NCBI GenBank assembly: GCA_944385035.1
Contig: CALWVV010000016.1
Coordinates: 1 to 53,772, forward strand
Source of the DNA: an uncultured Oscillospiraceae bacterium
GTDB taxonomy: Bacteria > Bacillota > Clostridia > Oscillospirales > Oscillospiraceae
Length of the DNA: 53,772 nt
Reading direction: 5' to 3'
A program made the position numbers and the translations under genes. Numbering within the stretch: the first letter of the stretch is position 1; each line of letters opens with the position of its first letter. Of the stretch, positions 8,607-17,476 are shown one piece after another. The notes under the pieces were generated by a model. The model searched no databases. It was not told where the DNA came from and saw only the letters and a program-made list of their open reading frames with translations.

Positions 8607-9307
8607 CTTATTGTACCTCCGTTTTCTTCATACAGCCCTTCCAACCGTTCAAACGAGATATCCAAATCCAGATCTCCGTCTTTAACGCAGGCTACAACCT
8701 TTTGTCCGGTCATCGTTTCACACATCAACAGATTATCCTCATGCAGCTTGTTGCCCGGTTCGTAATGGTTAAACAGAATGCCCTTAACCGGAATCCCCCG
8801 AGTTTTCATATATTCTGCCGTCAGCACAACAGCATTGATGGTTCCAAGTCCTGCATCCGCAACGATCAGGCAGGATAAATCGCGGGCTGCTATAAAATCT
8901 TCAAGCTGTATTGTTTGCCCATCAAACCGGAGGGGACAAAGAATCCCGCCGGACCCCTCCGCCGTAACATACTCGTACTTACTGCAGACTTGATCAAAAT
9001 CACTAAGGACCCGTGTCATATCAACAGGATTCCCCTCCAGTTTTGACGCCAGGTGAGGAGAAACGGCGGTTTCATAGACATACGGACACATCTCCTCCAA
9101 AGGCTGTGCAATCCCCGACATGGTTTTCACCTGCAAGGCATCGCCGGGAATCAAACTGCCGTCAGGCCGCCGTTGGTTGCCGCTCATCGCGGCCTTGTAA
9201 TAGGCCGCGCGCTTGCCCGCTTCCCAAAGCTTTTTTACCATCAGCCCCGTCACATAGGTCTTTCCCACATCTGTCCCTGTCCCGGTAATAAATATCGTTT
9301 TACTCAT
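8603..9307 (-). CDS. bioD: Dethiobiotin synthetase
   Basis: ATP-dependent enzyme of about 234 residues closing the ureido ring of dethiobiotin from diaminopelargonate and CO2. The P-loop TGTGTDVGKTYVTG is at residues 6-19 and ETAVSPHLA marks the substrate loop. The ATG giving MSKTIFITG is chosen because it overlaps the bioB stop (ATGAGTAA) and puts the P-loop at the usual place; a start ten codons upstream is possible but unlikely. Fourth-base coupling with bioA follows at its end. Confidence 0.95.
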   Translation of the reverse strand: MSKTIFITGTGTDVGKTYVTGLMVKKLWEAGKRAAYYKAAMSGNQRRPDGSLIPGDALQVKTMSGIAQPLEEMCPYVYETAVSPHLASKLEGNPVDMTRVLSDFDQVCSKYEYVTAEGSGGILCPLRFDGQTIQLEDFIAARDLSCLIVADAGLGTINAVVLTAEYMKTRGIPVKGILFNHYEPGNKLHEDNLLMCETMTGQKVVACVKDGDLDLDISFERLEGLYEENGGTIR

Positions 9308-10274
9308 TGCACAGCTTCGCCTCGTATCCAAGTTCACCGAGTAATTCCATATCGGTTTTGGTTGTGATCCCAGCAGTTGTCAGCATATCTCCTGAAATTG
9401 CCGCATTCGCCCCCGAAGTAAAACAGCTTTTCCCTTTATCTGGGAGCAGACCTCTTCCACCCGCCAGGCGGATCGAGGCCGCAGGCAGTATAAAGCGATA
9501 GACGGCAACAATTCTGCGCATGTCATCGGCCGACAGTTTCTCACGATTTCCGAAGGGAGTGCCGGGGATGGGGTTGAGCATATTGACCGGGACACTTTGA
9601 ATCCCAAGTTCCCGGAGCGTAAGCGCCATATCGATCCGGTCTTCCATGGTCTCTCCAAGTCCCATGATCCCGCCGCTGCACACCGAAAGGCCCGCAGCCT
9701 GTGCCTCCCGGATCGCCTGCACTTTTTCTTCAAAGGTATGGGTGGTACAGACATTCGGGAAGTTTCTGCGGGAGGTTTCAAGGTTATTATGTACTCTTGT
9801 CACACCGGCCTGCTTCAGCTTTTGAAACTGCCGCTCGTTCAGCAAACCAAAGGATGCGCAGACCGAAATCCCCACTTCCGCTTTGATTGCCCGGACCGTT
9901 TCACACATTTCATCCACTTCCTGTTCGGAGAGACGCTTTCCGGACGTAACGATGGAGTATCGAAGAACACCCTGTTCGTGGTTCCGTTTTGCCTGTTCCA
10001 AAATCTCCCGTTTGGAACGCAGCGGATACTCCGGCGCACAAGTATGGTTATGGGAAGATTGTGCACAGAACTTGCAATTTTCAGAGCATTTTCCGCTCTT
10101 TGCGTTAATAATTGTGCAAATATCAAATTGATTGGAACAAAAGTGCCGACGGATCTTATCTGCGCAATCACACAATTCCAAAAGTGGCTGTTCCGATAAA
10201 AACAACGCCTCTTCCCTTGAAATATCTTCTCCCTTTAAGACCTTATCGGTCAGTTCATTCAGATTCATACTCAT
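9300..10274 (-). CDS. bioB: Biotin synthase (radical SAM)
   Basis: Radical-SAM enzyme of 324 residues that inserts sulfur into dethiobiotin. The [4Fe-4S] motif CSENCKFCAQS is at about residues 63-73; YSIVTSGKRLSE, NNLETSRRNFPNVCTTH and LNPIPGTPFG are typical BioB segments, and the C-terminal part carries the RLAGGRGLLPDKG stretch with the Arg that ligates the second cluster. It lies 16 nt after bioY and overlaps bioD by eight bases. Confidence 0.97.
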   Translation of the reverse strand: MSMNLNELTDKVLKGEDISREEALFLSEQPLLELCDCADKIRRHFCSNQFDICTIINAKSGKCSENCKFCAQSSHNHTCAPEYPLRSKREILEQAKRNHEQGVLRYSIVTSGKRLSEQEVDEMCETVRAIKAEVGISVCASFGLLNERQFQKLKQAGVTRVHNNLETSRRNFPNVCTTHTFEEKVQAIREAQAAGLSVCSGGIMGLGETMEDRIDMALTLRELGIQSVPVNMLNPIPGTPFGNREKLSADDMRRIVAVYRFILPAASIRLAGGRGLLPDKGKSCFTSGANAAISGDMLTTAGITTKTDMELLGELGYEAKLCNE

Positions 10275-10290
10275 ACCCTCACTGCACTTT

Positions 10291-10836
10291 CTATTTGTTT
10301 ACGATTGGAATCAATCTTTTGCCAAGAATTGCTCCCAAAATGCACAAGACAATATCTCCGGGAACCGCCAAAATAAAACAGTAGAGAAACAGCGGCCATA
10401 AGCCAATGGGACTTCCAAGGTAGAAATTACTCATAAAGTAGTAATAGACCATTCCAAACAGGTAGACGATTCCCAGCCCAATAAAGTTAGCTGCTAACAG
10501 ACGGGTATAGTCTGGATTCGAAACTTGATTGGCAATGACGCCGGTGACGTAAGAGGCCACCGCAAATCCGATGATATATCCGAAGCTCGGCTTTAAAACA
10601 TACGCCAGTCCTCCGCCCTCCGCAAAGACGGGCAGTCCCAGTAACCCCATGAAAATGTAAACTCCCACCGAAGCCGCCCCTAGCTTTCCCCCAAGCAGCA
10701 GTCCTGCCATCATGGTAAATAGGAGCTGCAGCGTAAACGGCACTACAGGAACAGGGATTTTGATAAACGCGCCTACAGCGATCAAAGCACTGAACAGGGC
10801 GCACATAATTAGATTTTTCGTCTTACTTCTGTTCAT
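10291..10836 (-). CDS. bioY: Biotin transporter substrate-binding subunit BioY
   Basis: A 181-residue membrane protein with about six hydrophobic segments, the biotin-specific S component of an ECF-type transporter. IPVPVVPFTLQLLF, LLGLPVFAEGGG and LKPSFGYIIGF are the conserved BioY segments. The energising EcfA/T parts are not in the window. AAGGAG lies seven bases before the ATG. As first gene under the BirA-type operator, it joins uptake and synthesis in one biotin-repressed unit. Confidence 0.95.
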   Translation of the reverse strand: MNRSKTKNLIMCALFSALIAVGAFIKIPVPVVPFTLQLLFTMMAGLLLGGKLGAASVGVYIFMGLLGLPVFAEGGGLAYVLKPSFGYIIGFAVASYVTGVIANQVSNPDYTRLLAANFIGLGIVYLFGMVYYYFMSNFYLGSPIGLWPLFLYCFILAVPGDIVLCILGAILGKRLIPIVNK

Positions 10837-10933
10837 ATGATCTCCTTACAACGTTTTATGACACCGGTCAAATCGTCTTGCTTCTTCCTCACTCTAACTT
10901 CTTTCAGCGGTCATCCCCCCTTAAAACGGGATT

Positions 10934-10962
10934 AGTATACTATATCTCGTCTCAATTGTAAA
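10934..10962 (-). promoter_or_regulatory. Promoter of the biotin operon
   Basis: On the minus strand TTTACA, a 17-nt spacer and TATACT precede bioY. The -35 hexamer lies inside the left arm of the BirA-type operator, so repressor binding would block the polymerase. Confidence 0.8.
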
Positions 10963-10986
10963 CCTTAAAATAATAAAGGTTTACAA
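10956..10986. promoter_or_regulatory. BirA-type biotin operator
   Basis: Perfect nine-base arms TTGTAAACC and GGTTTACAA are separated by 13 nt. This arm sequence and spacing fit the operator known for biotin protein ligase/repressor BirA in Firmicutes. The birA gene is not in the window. Confidence 0.85.
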
Positions 10987-11299
10987 ATTGGGGTGCAAAT
11001 GCTTTCCATTCGCGTGGTAGATCTGCACCCCAGGGCTTGCTTTTCCGCCTGCACATAGCACTGCATCCTTCCACATGGAATGCCGCACCTTTCCAGTGCT
11101 TTTCGTCTGAAAAAGCAAATTCCTGCCCATGAGGCCAGTGCCCATAGTTATTCAGCGATGAAAGAAATTATCTAAAAAATCAGCAAAAGCAGCATCTGGA
11201 TGTCATGGTTTTTTTCATCTCTCCCCATTTTCCGTTTTATGGCTGCTGCAGTATCCACAAAACGGAAACAAATTTTTCTATGCAGAACACGCCGTCAGG
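10987..11299. other. Gene-free stretch upstream of the biotin operator
   Basis: No supported gene, repeat or RNA was seen. There is a weak inverted pairing GGGGTGCA / TGCACCCC at 10990-11025 just beyond the operator, which may be a small terminator-like hairpin; the rest appears plain. Confidence 0.4.
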
Positions 11300-12037
11300 T
11301 CACCCGTCCTCCACTGTTTCTGGAGCGGAGCGCGGCTGCGTCATATTCTGATAACGTTTCTGCATGGTGTCATCGTCATACCAAGTGTCCAACATGAATT
11401 CCAGACGATTGCCGGGCATTTGCCCTTGGCTGCGTTCCTCCATTCGTAAAAATGCGGCGGCGGAAAGAACCATATCAAACGTAAGCAGCACAGCCAGTCC
11501 TGCCGCGGCGGCTTGCCCCCTTTGGACGGAAATTCTATCCATCTGCCGCAGCAGATATGGAACCAGGCGATAGATCCATACCACTCCGGCCAATCCCCAG
11601 AAGACTGCATACAGCAGGTTGGTGCGGCCGTCCAGATTCAGCGGAAGGTTTGAATAGTCCCAGAACAGGCGATGATAGCCCCGCTCAAGCAGCAGGCTGG
11701 CCAAATATTCAAACCCTCCGCCTAAAATGGCTTCTCCCAAAAATACCGTCCATCCCCCGTACCGCCGCAAGGGAAAAAGGATCACCGTCATCAGCAATGC
11801 TCCAAGTCCCCAGACAACGCTGACAGCACCATAGAGCAGACTGCTGCGGCTCATCAGGACGCCGGTGCCAAGCCAGACGACTCCCATTTCAAACAGGCAC
11901 CCGATAAATGAGCTGCCCAGAAACAGGAAAAACCACCTATACCAGCTAAGGCGAGGGACTTGAAACGGACCGCAGGCCGAGGCCGCGGAGAGAAGGATCA
12001 TGGCGGCAAGGGCTGTGAAAATGATAAAAGGGGTCAT
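11300..12037 (-). CDS. CmpB-like putative ABC-transporter-type membrane protein
   Basis: A 245-residue integral membrane protein with about six hydrophobic segments. The core FLFLGSSFIGCLFEMGVVWLG and SSLLYGAVSVVWGLGA resembles the CmpB / 'putative ABC-transporter type IV' family (PF06541) of Firmicutes; its substrate and role are not known. The C-terminal tail after the last helix is charged and ends in a disordered-looking PRSAPETVEDG. It is not in an obvious operon; a DUF308 gene lies upstream behind a terminator. Confidence 0.7.
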   Translation of the reverse strand: MTPFIIFTALAAMILLSAASACGPFQVPRLSWYRWFFLFLGSSFIGCLFEMGVVWLGTGVLMSRSSLLYGAVSVVWGLGALLMTVILFPLRRYGGWTVFLGEAILGGGFEYLASLLLERGYHRLFWDYSNLPLNLDGRTNLLYAVFWGLAGVVWIYRLVPYLLRQMDRISVQRGQAAAAGLAVLLTFDMVLSAAAFLRMEERSQGQMPGNRLEFMLDTWYDDDTMQKRYQNMTQPRSAPETVEDG

Positions 12038-12160
12038 GGCGTTACCTGCTTTCTGTTTTTGCGCAAAATATTTAAGACACTGGGCTGTTTATACTCATGG
12101 TACCATGCTGGCAGGAAACGTGCGATTGTCCATGCAACGGGAACACATCGGGCCAAAATG

Positions 12161-12193
12161 AAAACCAGGACGCTCCGAGCGTCCTGGTTTTTT
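12161..12193. terminator. Rho-independent terminator
   Basis: AACCAGGACGCT and its exact complement form a 12-pair stem with a three-base loop and T-rich flanks on both sides. It closes the leftward DUF308 gene and insulates the CmpB-like gene. Confidence 0.85.
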
Positions 12194-12216
12194 GGTAAGC
12201 AGCAGATGCTGCGGCC

Positions 12217-12771
12217 TTACAGAGGCTGTGAATCAGGAGGGGATTTTTGGGACATCAAGGCCGTGATCAGGTCACTGACACCATCCGCCACAAGCGCGGC
12301 TCCAAAGATCATAATAACCAGTCGGGCGGCGTGAAAGGGATTGACCACCAGCAGGACGCCCAGAATCGTGGGAATGAGAGAGGAGAGAAGCAGAGGGACA
12401 AGAATGGCGGACTTGGCCCGGACTGCGGCGATGACCAGGGGGATCTTCCCTACTCCATCTACCAGAAGCAGAGCTCCCAGGACCAGGGGCAGAAACGAGA
12501 GAATTGCCTGAGGCCACAGGATGGCGAAGATGGCAAAGGACATGGGGAGGATGGTCAGAAAGAGGTCTCCTCCAGAAGCTTGCTCGGTTTTACGGTCTTG
12601 GATATACCGCCACAGGTGGCTGATTGCATAAGCCGCAGCGCCTGCGGCCAGTGTCCACACAAAGACGGAACCGCTGATTCCTGGGAAGAGGAGCAGTGGG
12701 ATCCCCAGCAGCATATAGAGCAGCGCGATCCAGACAGAAGCCGTCCGGGACCAGAAGAATTGCAGTGTCAT
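12217..12771 (-). CDS. DUF308 (HdeD-like) membrane protein
   Basis: A 184-residue protein of six predicted membrane helices arranged as repeated pairs, with the GIPLLLFPGISGSVFVW and ILGVLLVVNPFHAARLVIMIFGAALVADGVSDLI patterns of the DUF308/HdeD family. HdeD in enterobacteria is linked to acid resistance, but most members have no assigned role. AGGAGG lies eight bases before the ATG. A second DUF308 gene lies 2 kb away on the other strand, next to TspO. Confidence 0.85.
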   Translation of the reverse strand: MTLQFFWSRTASVWIALLYMLLGIPLLLFPGISGSVFVWTLAAGAAAYAISHLWRYIQDRKTEQASGGDLFLTILPMSFAIFAILWPQAILSFLPLVLGALLLVDGVGKIPLVIAAVRAKSAILVPLLLSSLIPTILGVLLVVNPFHAARLVIMIFGAALVADGVSDLITALMSQKSPPDSQPL

Positions 12772-12845
12772 AGTAGTTACCTCCTAAAGTCAGAACAAAA
12801 TGTGAATATTGGAAAGCCAAGCCGCACACCAGGCCATAGCTTAGG

Positions 12846-13346
12846 TTAGATCAGGGCATAGTCGTGCAGCAGTTCCAGCAGGGTAGTCCCTTCCAGTTTA
12901 TCCAAACCAGCTCGCATGGCTATTTTCAAGTGCAGCGGGAGCTTCATCTCCGTCAGCTTTCGTCCATCCAGCAGGTAGTGGGCCGCGTTGAGCAGGCAGC
13001 GGATGTCGTAGACAGAATTAAATACTTCCGGGACCCCCCGCTCCACATCCAGCAGGGTATAGACCGCTTCCATGGCGGTGCGCACAGAGTATTCCGTGGT
13101 AAAAATCGTGTCCCGCTCCGTCTGAGCAAACTGGCCCAGGAAAGCATAGTTGACGCAGCCCTCGGGAACCACATCCGGGCGGTCTCCCGCAGCGCGGGGC
13201 ATGAAGAAGGCGGTGACATAGGGTATCATGCAGGGGACTGTGCTGGCACTCGCTCGGGCCAGTTCCTCAATGAGATTTTCAGGCACACCCAGGTGGGTTT
13301 TGTACCGCGAGATTTTTCCACAGCCTCCAGCTGTAGCCTTCCCCAC
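12846..13346 (-). pseudogene. Oleate hydratase (MCRA family), C-terminal remnant
   Basis: About 150 residues match the C-terminal part of fatty-acid (oleate) hydratases, flavoproteins of about 590 residues that add water to unsaturated fatty acids. The recognisable segments are VPCMIPYVTAFFMPR, GDRPDVVPEGCVNYAFLGQFAQ, RDTIFTTEYSVRTAMEAVYT, YDIRCLLNAAHYL and KLTEMKLPL. The whole FAD-binding N-terminal part, with its GxGxxG motif, is absent and the sequence upstream is unrelated. The first ten residues look non-homologous, marking the deletion joint. The protein cannot be an active hydratase. Confidence 0.88.
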
Positions 13347-13537
13347 AAGTAATCCAGTTGTTTGATTGGTTAGGGTTTCCCTATGAACTTATAATAATAC
13401 ATAGGGAGCAAAAAGTAGGTTGTCCATCCAACACAGGTGCATACCGGCACACCGTCCGGCAAGCGCAATTGACAAATCCGGTAATTTTCGCTATGGTTAT
13501 CCCATGGAAACAACCTTGGGAAAGGGGCGGACCAGAC

Positions 13538-14245
13538 ATGATGGACCAGGAGAACATGCTTTCTGTTTTGAAGCGCGGATTACTCTTTCGCAATATGGAA
13601 GACGGCGAAATCTTAGAAGCGCTGGAAACCATAACCTCCCACCGCAGGACCTACCCCAAGCGCACCTTGGTGATGCAGGACGGGGACTTGATGTCCCAGG
13701 TGGGCGTGATCCTGTCCGGAAACCTTCATCTATTTCACATCGACGCAAACGGAAACAGCAATCTCATGGAGGAGCTGGGCGCAGGGGAATCAATCGGCCT
13801 TCTCAATGCCATCGGAGGATACCGTCTGCATATCTCGGCCGAAACCACGACAGAAACCGAAATCTTATTTTTAAACGTCAGCCAGCTGCTGCGGCAGAAT
13901 GTTCTCACTGCCCCGGTTCAAATTCGGTTCTTGCAAAACCTGACCCTCGGGGTCGCCCAGCAGGCCCACCGCCTGACCCGAAAGTTGGAGGACAGCATCC
14001 GCCGCTCCACACGGGAGCGCCTGCAGGACTACCTGTCCGATCAATTTCATAAAGCGGGCAGCCGCACCTTCTCCATTCCTTTAAACCGGCAGGATCTGGC
14101 CGATTTTCTGTTTGTGGACCGCAGCGCCATGTCCAATGAGCTGTGCAAAATGCGGGACGAGGGTCTCTTAAAATTTGATAAGAGCAAATTTGAACTTCTG
14201 ATTGAGATGCCCATTACCGAGGAGGAACCGGATCCCAACCGATAA
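13538..14245 (+). CDS. Crp/Fnr-family transcriptional regulator
   Basis: A 235-residue regulator with an N-terminal cyclic-nucleotide-binding-type beta barrel (about residues 15-125, including LVMQDGDLMSQVGVILSGNLHLF) and a C-terminal winged helix; the recognition region is LNRQDLADFLFVDRSAMSNELCKMRDEGLL. No N-terminal cysteine cluster is present, so it is not an Fnr-type oxygen sensor, and its ligand is unknown. The ATG after a GGAAAGG site is chosen; the frame is open for 60 codons further upstream, but that part overlaps the oleate hydratase promoter side and looks non-coding. It stands alone before a strong terminator. Confidence 0.9.
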   Translation: MMDQENMLSVLKRGLLFRNMEDGEILEALETITSHRRTYPKRTLVMQDGDLMSQVGVILSGNLHLFHIDANGNSNLMEELGAGESIGLLNAIGGYRLHISAETTTETEILFLNVSQLLRQNVLTAPVQIRFLQNLTLGVAQQAHRLTRKLEDSIRRSTRERLQDYLSDQFHKAGSRTFSIPLNRQDLADFLFVDRSAMSNELCKMRDEGLLKFDKSKFELLIEMPITEEEPDPNR

Positions 14246-14261
14246 GTTCATCTGTCCTCAC

Positions 14262-14318
14262 AAAAAACATGTGCTCCGAAGGCAATTGAACCGCCTTCGG
14301 AGCACATGTTTCTTTTTC
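14262..14318 (+). terminator. Strong Rho-independent terminator
   Basis: A perfect 17-pair stem starting ACATGTGCTCCGAAGGC with a nine-base loop, followed by TTTCTTTTT, ends the Crp/Fnr transcript. An A run before it could let it work leftward as well. Confidence 0.9.
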
Positions 14319-14464
14319 GTTGGCTGGACAACCGCCAAAGCGGTCTTTTTTTGTTATGCTGACAACAGCCCTCAGGGAAAGAGAGATTTCACTGCATGGA
14401 ATCGTCGCCGCACTTTCACCGCGCGGGAGGGACTACACATTGATACGATAGGGAGAAACATAAC

Positions 14465-15097
14465 ATGAAACAGGAGCATAACCAGTCCTATACCATATTG
14501 GATGCGGAATATCAGGTCATAGATGAGCCGGAAACCATCGGCAGAGGCATACAAAAGGGGGTGATCATAACCGCCTTGGGATTGACAGCCTTGGGATTGG
14601 CGGCGTTGTTCTTTCCCGTGGCAGCGGGGATCGGGTTTGCATTTTTCATTACCGCAGGCATATTTCTTTCCGGGATCTCTCAGATCATGATCTTTTTCCG
14701 CACAGCCAAAGAACAGCGCAACGGCTGGATGTTGGCAAACGGGGTCCTTCTGGTCCTTGTGTCCGGTCTCAACCTGGCAGGGGCATTGATCAGCCCGATT
14801 GGGATTCCCCAAATGATCACCACCGTCTCCTTCTTGCTGGGCATTCTGACCATGTCCGTTGGATTAAACCAGATCACCGGCATTTTGTCCGAAAAAGGCA
14901 AGACACCGGGGCGCGGCTGGGCACTGTTAAGCGGCGTTCTGAACGTTCTTTTAAGTCTGCTCCTGTTTGTGAACCCGATCCTCAGCTGGTTTGCCCTGAC
15001 CACCGTATGGGGGATCTATCTGCTGGCGGCCGCAATCGCCTTATTCTGTACACTCTGGTCAATGCGGCGCAGTCCCCATACGTCTTCTTCTGTGTAG
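14465..15097 (+). CDS. DUF308 (HdeD-like) membrane protein
   Basis: A 210-residue protein with a hydrophilic N-terminal tail of about 30 residues and six hydrophobic helices in DUF308 repeats (ALGLTALGLAALFFPVAAGIGFAFF; LLSGVLNVLLSLLLFVNPILSWFALTTVWGIYLL). The function is unknown. It is ten bases upstream of tspO in the same direction, so the two are probably one transcript. The ribosome site is modest (GGGAG). Confidence 0.82.
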   Translation: MKQEHNQSYTILDAEYQVIDEPETIGRGIQKGVIITALGLTALGLAALFFPVAAGIGFAFFITAGIFLSGISQIMIFFRTAKEQRNGWMLANGVLLVLVSGLNLAGALISPIGIPQMITTVSFLLGILTMSVGLNQITGILSEKGKTPGRGWALLSGVLNVLLSLLLFVNPILSWFALTTVWGIYLLAAAIALFCTLWSMRRSPHTSSSV

Positions 15098-15107
15098 GAG
15101 GTTTTTT

Positions 15108-15572
15108 ATGAAAAAGCTTGGATTTATCTTGTTTCCCCTGCTGGCTCTGGGCGTAGGTGCGCTTTCCGGCTATCTTGCAGAGCACGGCCTTACGTCGGTA
15201 TACCCGTTTTTGGAAAAATCGTCGCTGACCCCGCCGGGGTATGTCTTCCCCGTGGTTTGGACCGTTCTGTATGTCTTGATGGGGCTTGGTATCGCCCTTG
15301 TGGTAAAGCGAGGGGGAAAGGGCGTCGGTACGTCCGTATTCTTTTGGGTAGTACAGTTGGCGCTGAATTTTTCCTGGAGCCTGCTGTTTTTCACTTCCGG
15401 CGCGTATTTTGAGGCGCTGGTCTGTCTGAGCCTTTTGTGGCTGGTCCTTCTGCTGATGATCCTATCCTTTCACACCGTCCGCCCTCTGGCCGCGTGGATG
15501 CAGCTTCCCTATTTTCTTTGGGTCAGCTTTGCGGGTTATCTGAACCTGGTGGTTTGGCAGCTCAACCCGTGA
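15108..15572 (+). CDS. tspO: TspO/MBR family membrane protein
   Basis: A 154-residue five-helix protein of the tryptophan-rich sensory protein / mitochondrial benzodiazepine receptor family, which binds tetrapyrroles and is tied to stress responses in bacteria. The signature PPGYVFPVVWTVLYVLMGLGIALV (about residues 42-65), the WSLLFFTSGAYFEALV region and the end SFAGYLNLVVWQLNP are all typical. TAGGAGG sits seven bases before the ATG. It pairs with the DUF308 gene just upstream. Confidence 0.93.
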   Translation: MKKLGFILFPLLALGVGALSGYLAEHGLTSVYPFLEKSSLTPPGYVFPVVWTVLYVLMGLGIALVVKRGGKGVGTSVFFWVVQLALNFSWSLLFFTSGAYFEALVCLSLLWLVLLLMILSFHTVRPLAAWMQLPYFLWVSFAGYLNLVVWQLNP

Positions 15573-15630
15573 GGCAAATAATTCCCAACGCAAAATGCCA
15601 GGGCCCTGTTCCATGCAGGACATGACCGCC

Positions 15631-15668
15631 GGGGCCGCTCTGGGCTTTGCTCACAGGGCGGCCCTTTC
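15631..15668 (+). terminator. Terminator-like hairpin after tspO
   Basis: GGGCCGC-TCTG and CAGG-GCGGCCC pair around an 11-base loop, followed by TTTCCTT. The stem is GC-rich with one bulge and the T run is imperfect. Confidence 0.5.
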
Positions 15669-15779
15669 CTTCTGCAAAATCCGGACAACCCACAGCTCAC
15701 GTTGTGGAAACAACTGCATATTGCCCCTGGGCATGGTAAAATGAATTTATACCACAGCACAAGAAAGGCAGGTTTTTTT

Positions 15780-16733
15780 ATGAACCTTAACACAAATACT
15801 TCCAACCAACGGCAGGAAAAAGCCGACCGCCTCAACCAAAAGCTCACCGAAGCCATGATGACTGCCCTCAAGGCAATCCACAGCGCAGCCTCCCCGGATT
15901 CCATGGACACAGAAGACCTGGCCCGCCAGCGCAAGGGCCAGGAGGTCCTGGGCCGCCTGATGTCTCCTCCCATCGGTTTTAGCTGGGAGCCCTTCTCCCT
16001 GGGCGATATGCCCATGGCCTGGGTCCGCCCGGAGCGGGGCCATGACCGGAGCAAGGTCATCCTCTACTGCCACGGCGGTGGATATACCAGCGGAAACCTG
16101 GGCTACGCCAGGGTTCTGGCCGCAAAGATGGCCAGTGCGACCGGCTGCGAGGTTTTGGCCTTTCAATACCGGTTGGCCCCTGAATTTCCCTATCCCGCTG
16201 CCCTGGAAGACGCTCTGGATGCCTGGGAATATCTCATGCACCAGGGCTGGGGGGCAAAAGATGTGATCTTGGCGGGGGACTCCGCAGGAGGAAACCTGGC
16301 GTTGGAGCTGACGCTCGCTTTGAAAGAGCAGGGGCGGTTCCAACCCGGACGGCTGGTCCTCTTTTCTCCCTGGACGGATATGTCGGCCAGTGGAGATTCC
16401 TACACCCAGCGGGAAGAACTGGACCCTATGCTGACAAACCGCTACATTCAATCGGTACGCAGCGCATACGCCCCGCATGCAGACTACACCCACCCCACGC
16501 TGTCTCCCCTGTTTGCCGACCTGTCCGGCCTGCCCCCTACCCTGATCCAGGTAGGCGAGCGTGAGATCCTTTATTCTGACTCCGAGCAGCTCCTACATGC
16601 GCTGATCGCCGCAGGAGTCCCCTGTGTGCTCCAAAGCTGGCCGGACATGTGGCATGTATTCCAGATGTTCCCCTTGAAAAGCGCGGGAGAGGCCATGACA
16701 GCCATGGCGGATTTTTTAAGACGGTTGGAATAA
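15780..16733 (+). CDS. Alpha/beta hydrolase, HSL-type esterase/lipase
   Basis: A 317-residue esterase of the hormone-sensitive-lipase group. The oxyanion motif YCHGGGYTSGN, the nucleophile elbow AGDSAGGNL (Ser) and the catalytic His in WPDMWHVFQMF are in order, with a candidate Asp in the PTLIQVGEREILYSDSE region. No signal peptide is seen, so it is cytoplasmic. The start after AAGAAAGGCAGG is preferred over one 26 codons upstream. It faces the DUF6320/acyltransferase pair across a terminator; these three families often occur together, suggesting joint work on an ester or acylated product, but the substrate is unknown. Confidence 0.9.
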   Translation: MNLNTNTSNQRQEKADRLNQKLTEAMMTALKAIHSAASPDSMDTEDLARQRKGQEVLGRLMSPPIGFSWEPFSLGDMPMAWVRPERGHDRSKVILYCHGGGYTSGNLGYARVLAAKMASATGCEVLAFQYRLAPEFPYPAALEDALDAWEYLMHQGWGAKDVILAGDSAGGNLALELTLALKEQGRFQPGRLVLFSPWTDMSASGDSYTQREELDPMLTNRYIQSVRSAYAPHADYTHPTLSPLFADLSGLPPTLIQVGEREILYSDSEQLLHALIAAGVPCVLQSWPDMWHVFQMFPLKSAGEAMTAMADFLRRLE

Positions 16734-16734
16734 A

Positions 16735-16774
16735 GAAAATGCAGGGTCTGCCAGAAGGCAGGCCCTGCGTTTTG
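16735..16774. terminator. Bidirectional terminator between convergent genes
   Basis: GCAGGGTCTGCC-AGAA-GGCAGGCCCTGC (one G-T pair) is flanked by GTTTTG on the right and by AAAGAAAA on the left. It separates the esterase from the leftward DUF6320 gene. Confidence 0.8.
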
Positions 16775-16780
16775 TTATGT

Positions 16781-17476
16781 TCAGAAATGGAACCGGCGGC
16801 GCACTTGACGGCGAAGATTGGGGCGGGTACGAACCACTGCCAGCGGCAGCATAAGGGTGACGGCCACTGCTGCGGCAATCAGAGACCACATAGGGCGGTA
16901 CGTCCCCAGGAAACGGTCAATGATAAATTCCAGCCAGACCAGAAAGAGCGCAAGACCGCCCAAAATCAGCATAGCCCGGCTGAGAAATGAACGGTTTTTG
17001 GCAGCCATCCAGATGGTCAGCAAAATCAGGGAAAACCCGGCCCAGACCGGTAGGGCGATCCCAGAAAGCCAAACACTTCCCTGTAAAACCGTCCCGATCA
17101 GCACCAGCAGACCGCCCACAGCCAGCAAATCCAGCAGCAGCAGAACTGCCGAGGGGGCACGCCGCAGCAGAAGAGGCGGAACCAGCCATACCCACAGCAC
17201 AGCGCAGGCTCCCACCACAAACAGCGACCAGGGCACCCCCCGCCACAAAACGAAATTCAGCAGTCCACAGCAAACCCCAGTACATACTGTCATAGCACTG
17301 AGCAGGATCGCCAATTCCCGGTGATCCACCGGTTCTACCTCCTGGCGCTCCATGGGAAAGTTGGGGATCGCCTGGGGGTCAGGCGGACAGACGGGATTGA
17401 TGACAGGGGTCTGGCACAGGGGACACGCAGCGGCGTCCCGGTCCAGCTCTACTCCACAGTTGACGCAGTATGACAC
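16781..17476 (-). CDS. DUF6320-type zinc-ribbon membrane protein
   Basis: About 231 residues. An N-terminal zinc ribbon (YCVNCGVEL and CPLCQTP, two CxxC pairs) and a Pro-rich linker are followed by six hydrophobic segments and an Arg-rich end. This fits the DUF6320 family. The GTG after AAAGGAG is preferred because it gives a start of the MSYCVNCG type; another GTG three codons upstream cannot be excluded. It overlaps the end of the upstream acyltransferase-like gene by 28 nt, a sign of tight coupling. Function is unknown. Confidence 0.8.
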   Translation of the reverse strand: MSYCVNCGVELDRDAAACPLCQTPVINPVCPPDPQAIPNFPMERQEVEPVDHRELAILLSAMTVCTGVCCGLLNFVLWRGVPWSLFVVGACAVLWVWLVPPLLLRRAPSAVLLLLDLLAVGGLLVLIGTVLQGSVWLSGIALPVWAGFSLILLTIWMAAKNRSFLSRAMLILGGLALFLVWLEFIIDRFLGTYRPMWSLIAAAVAVTLMLPLAVVRTRPNLRRQVRRRFHF

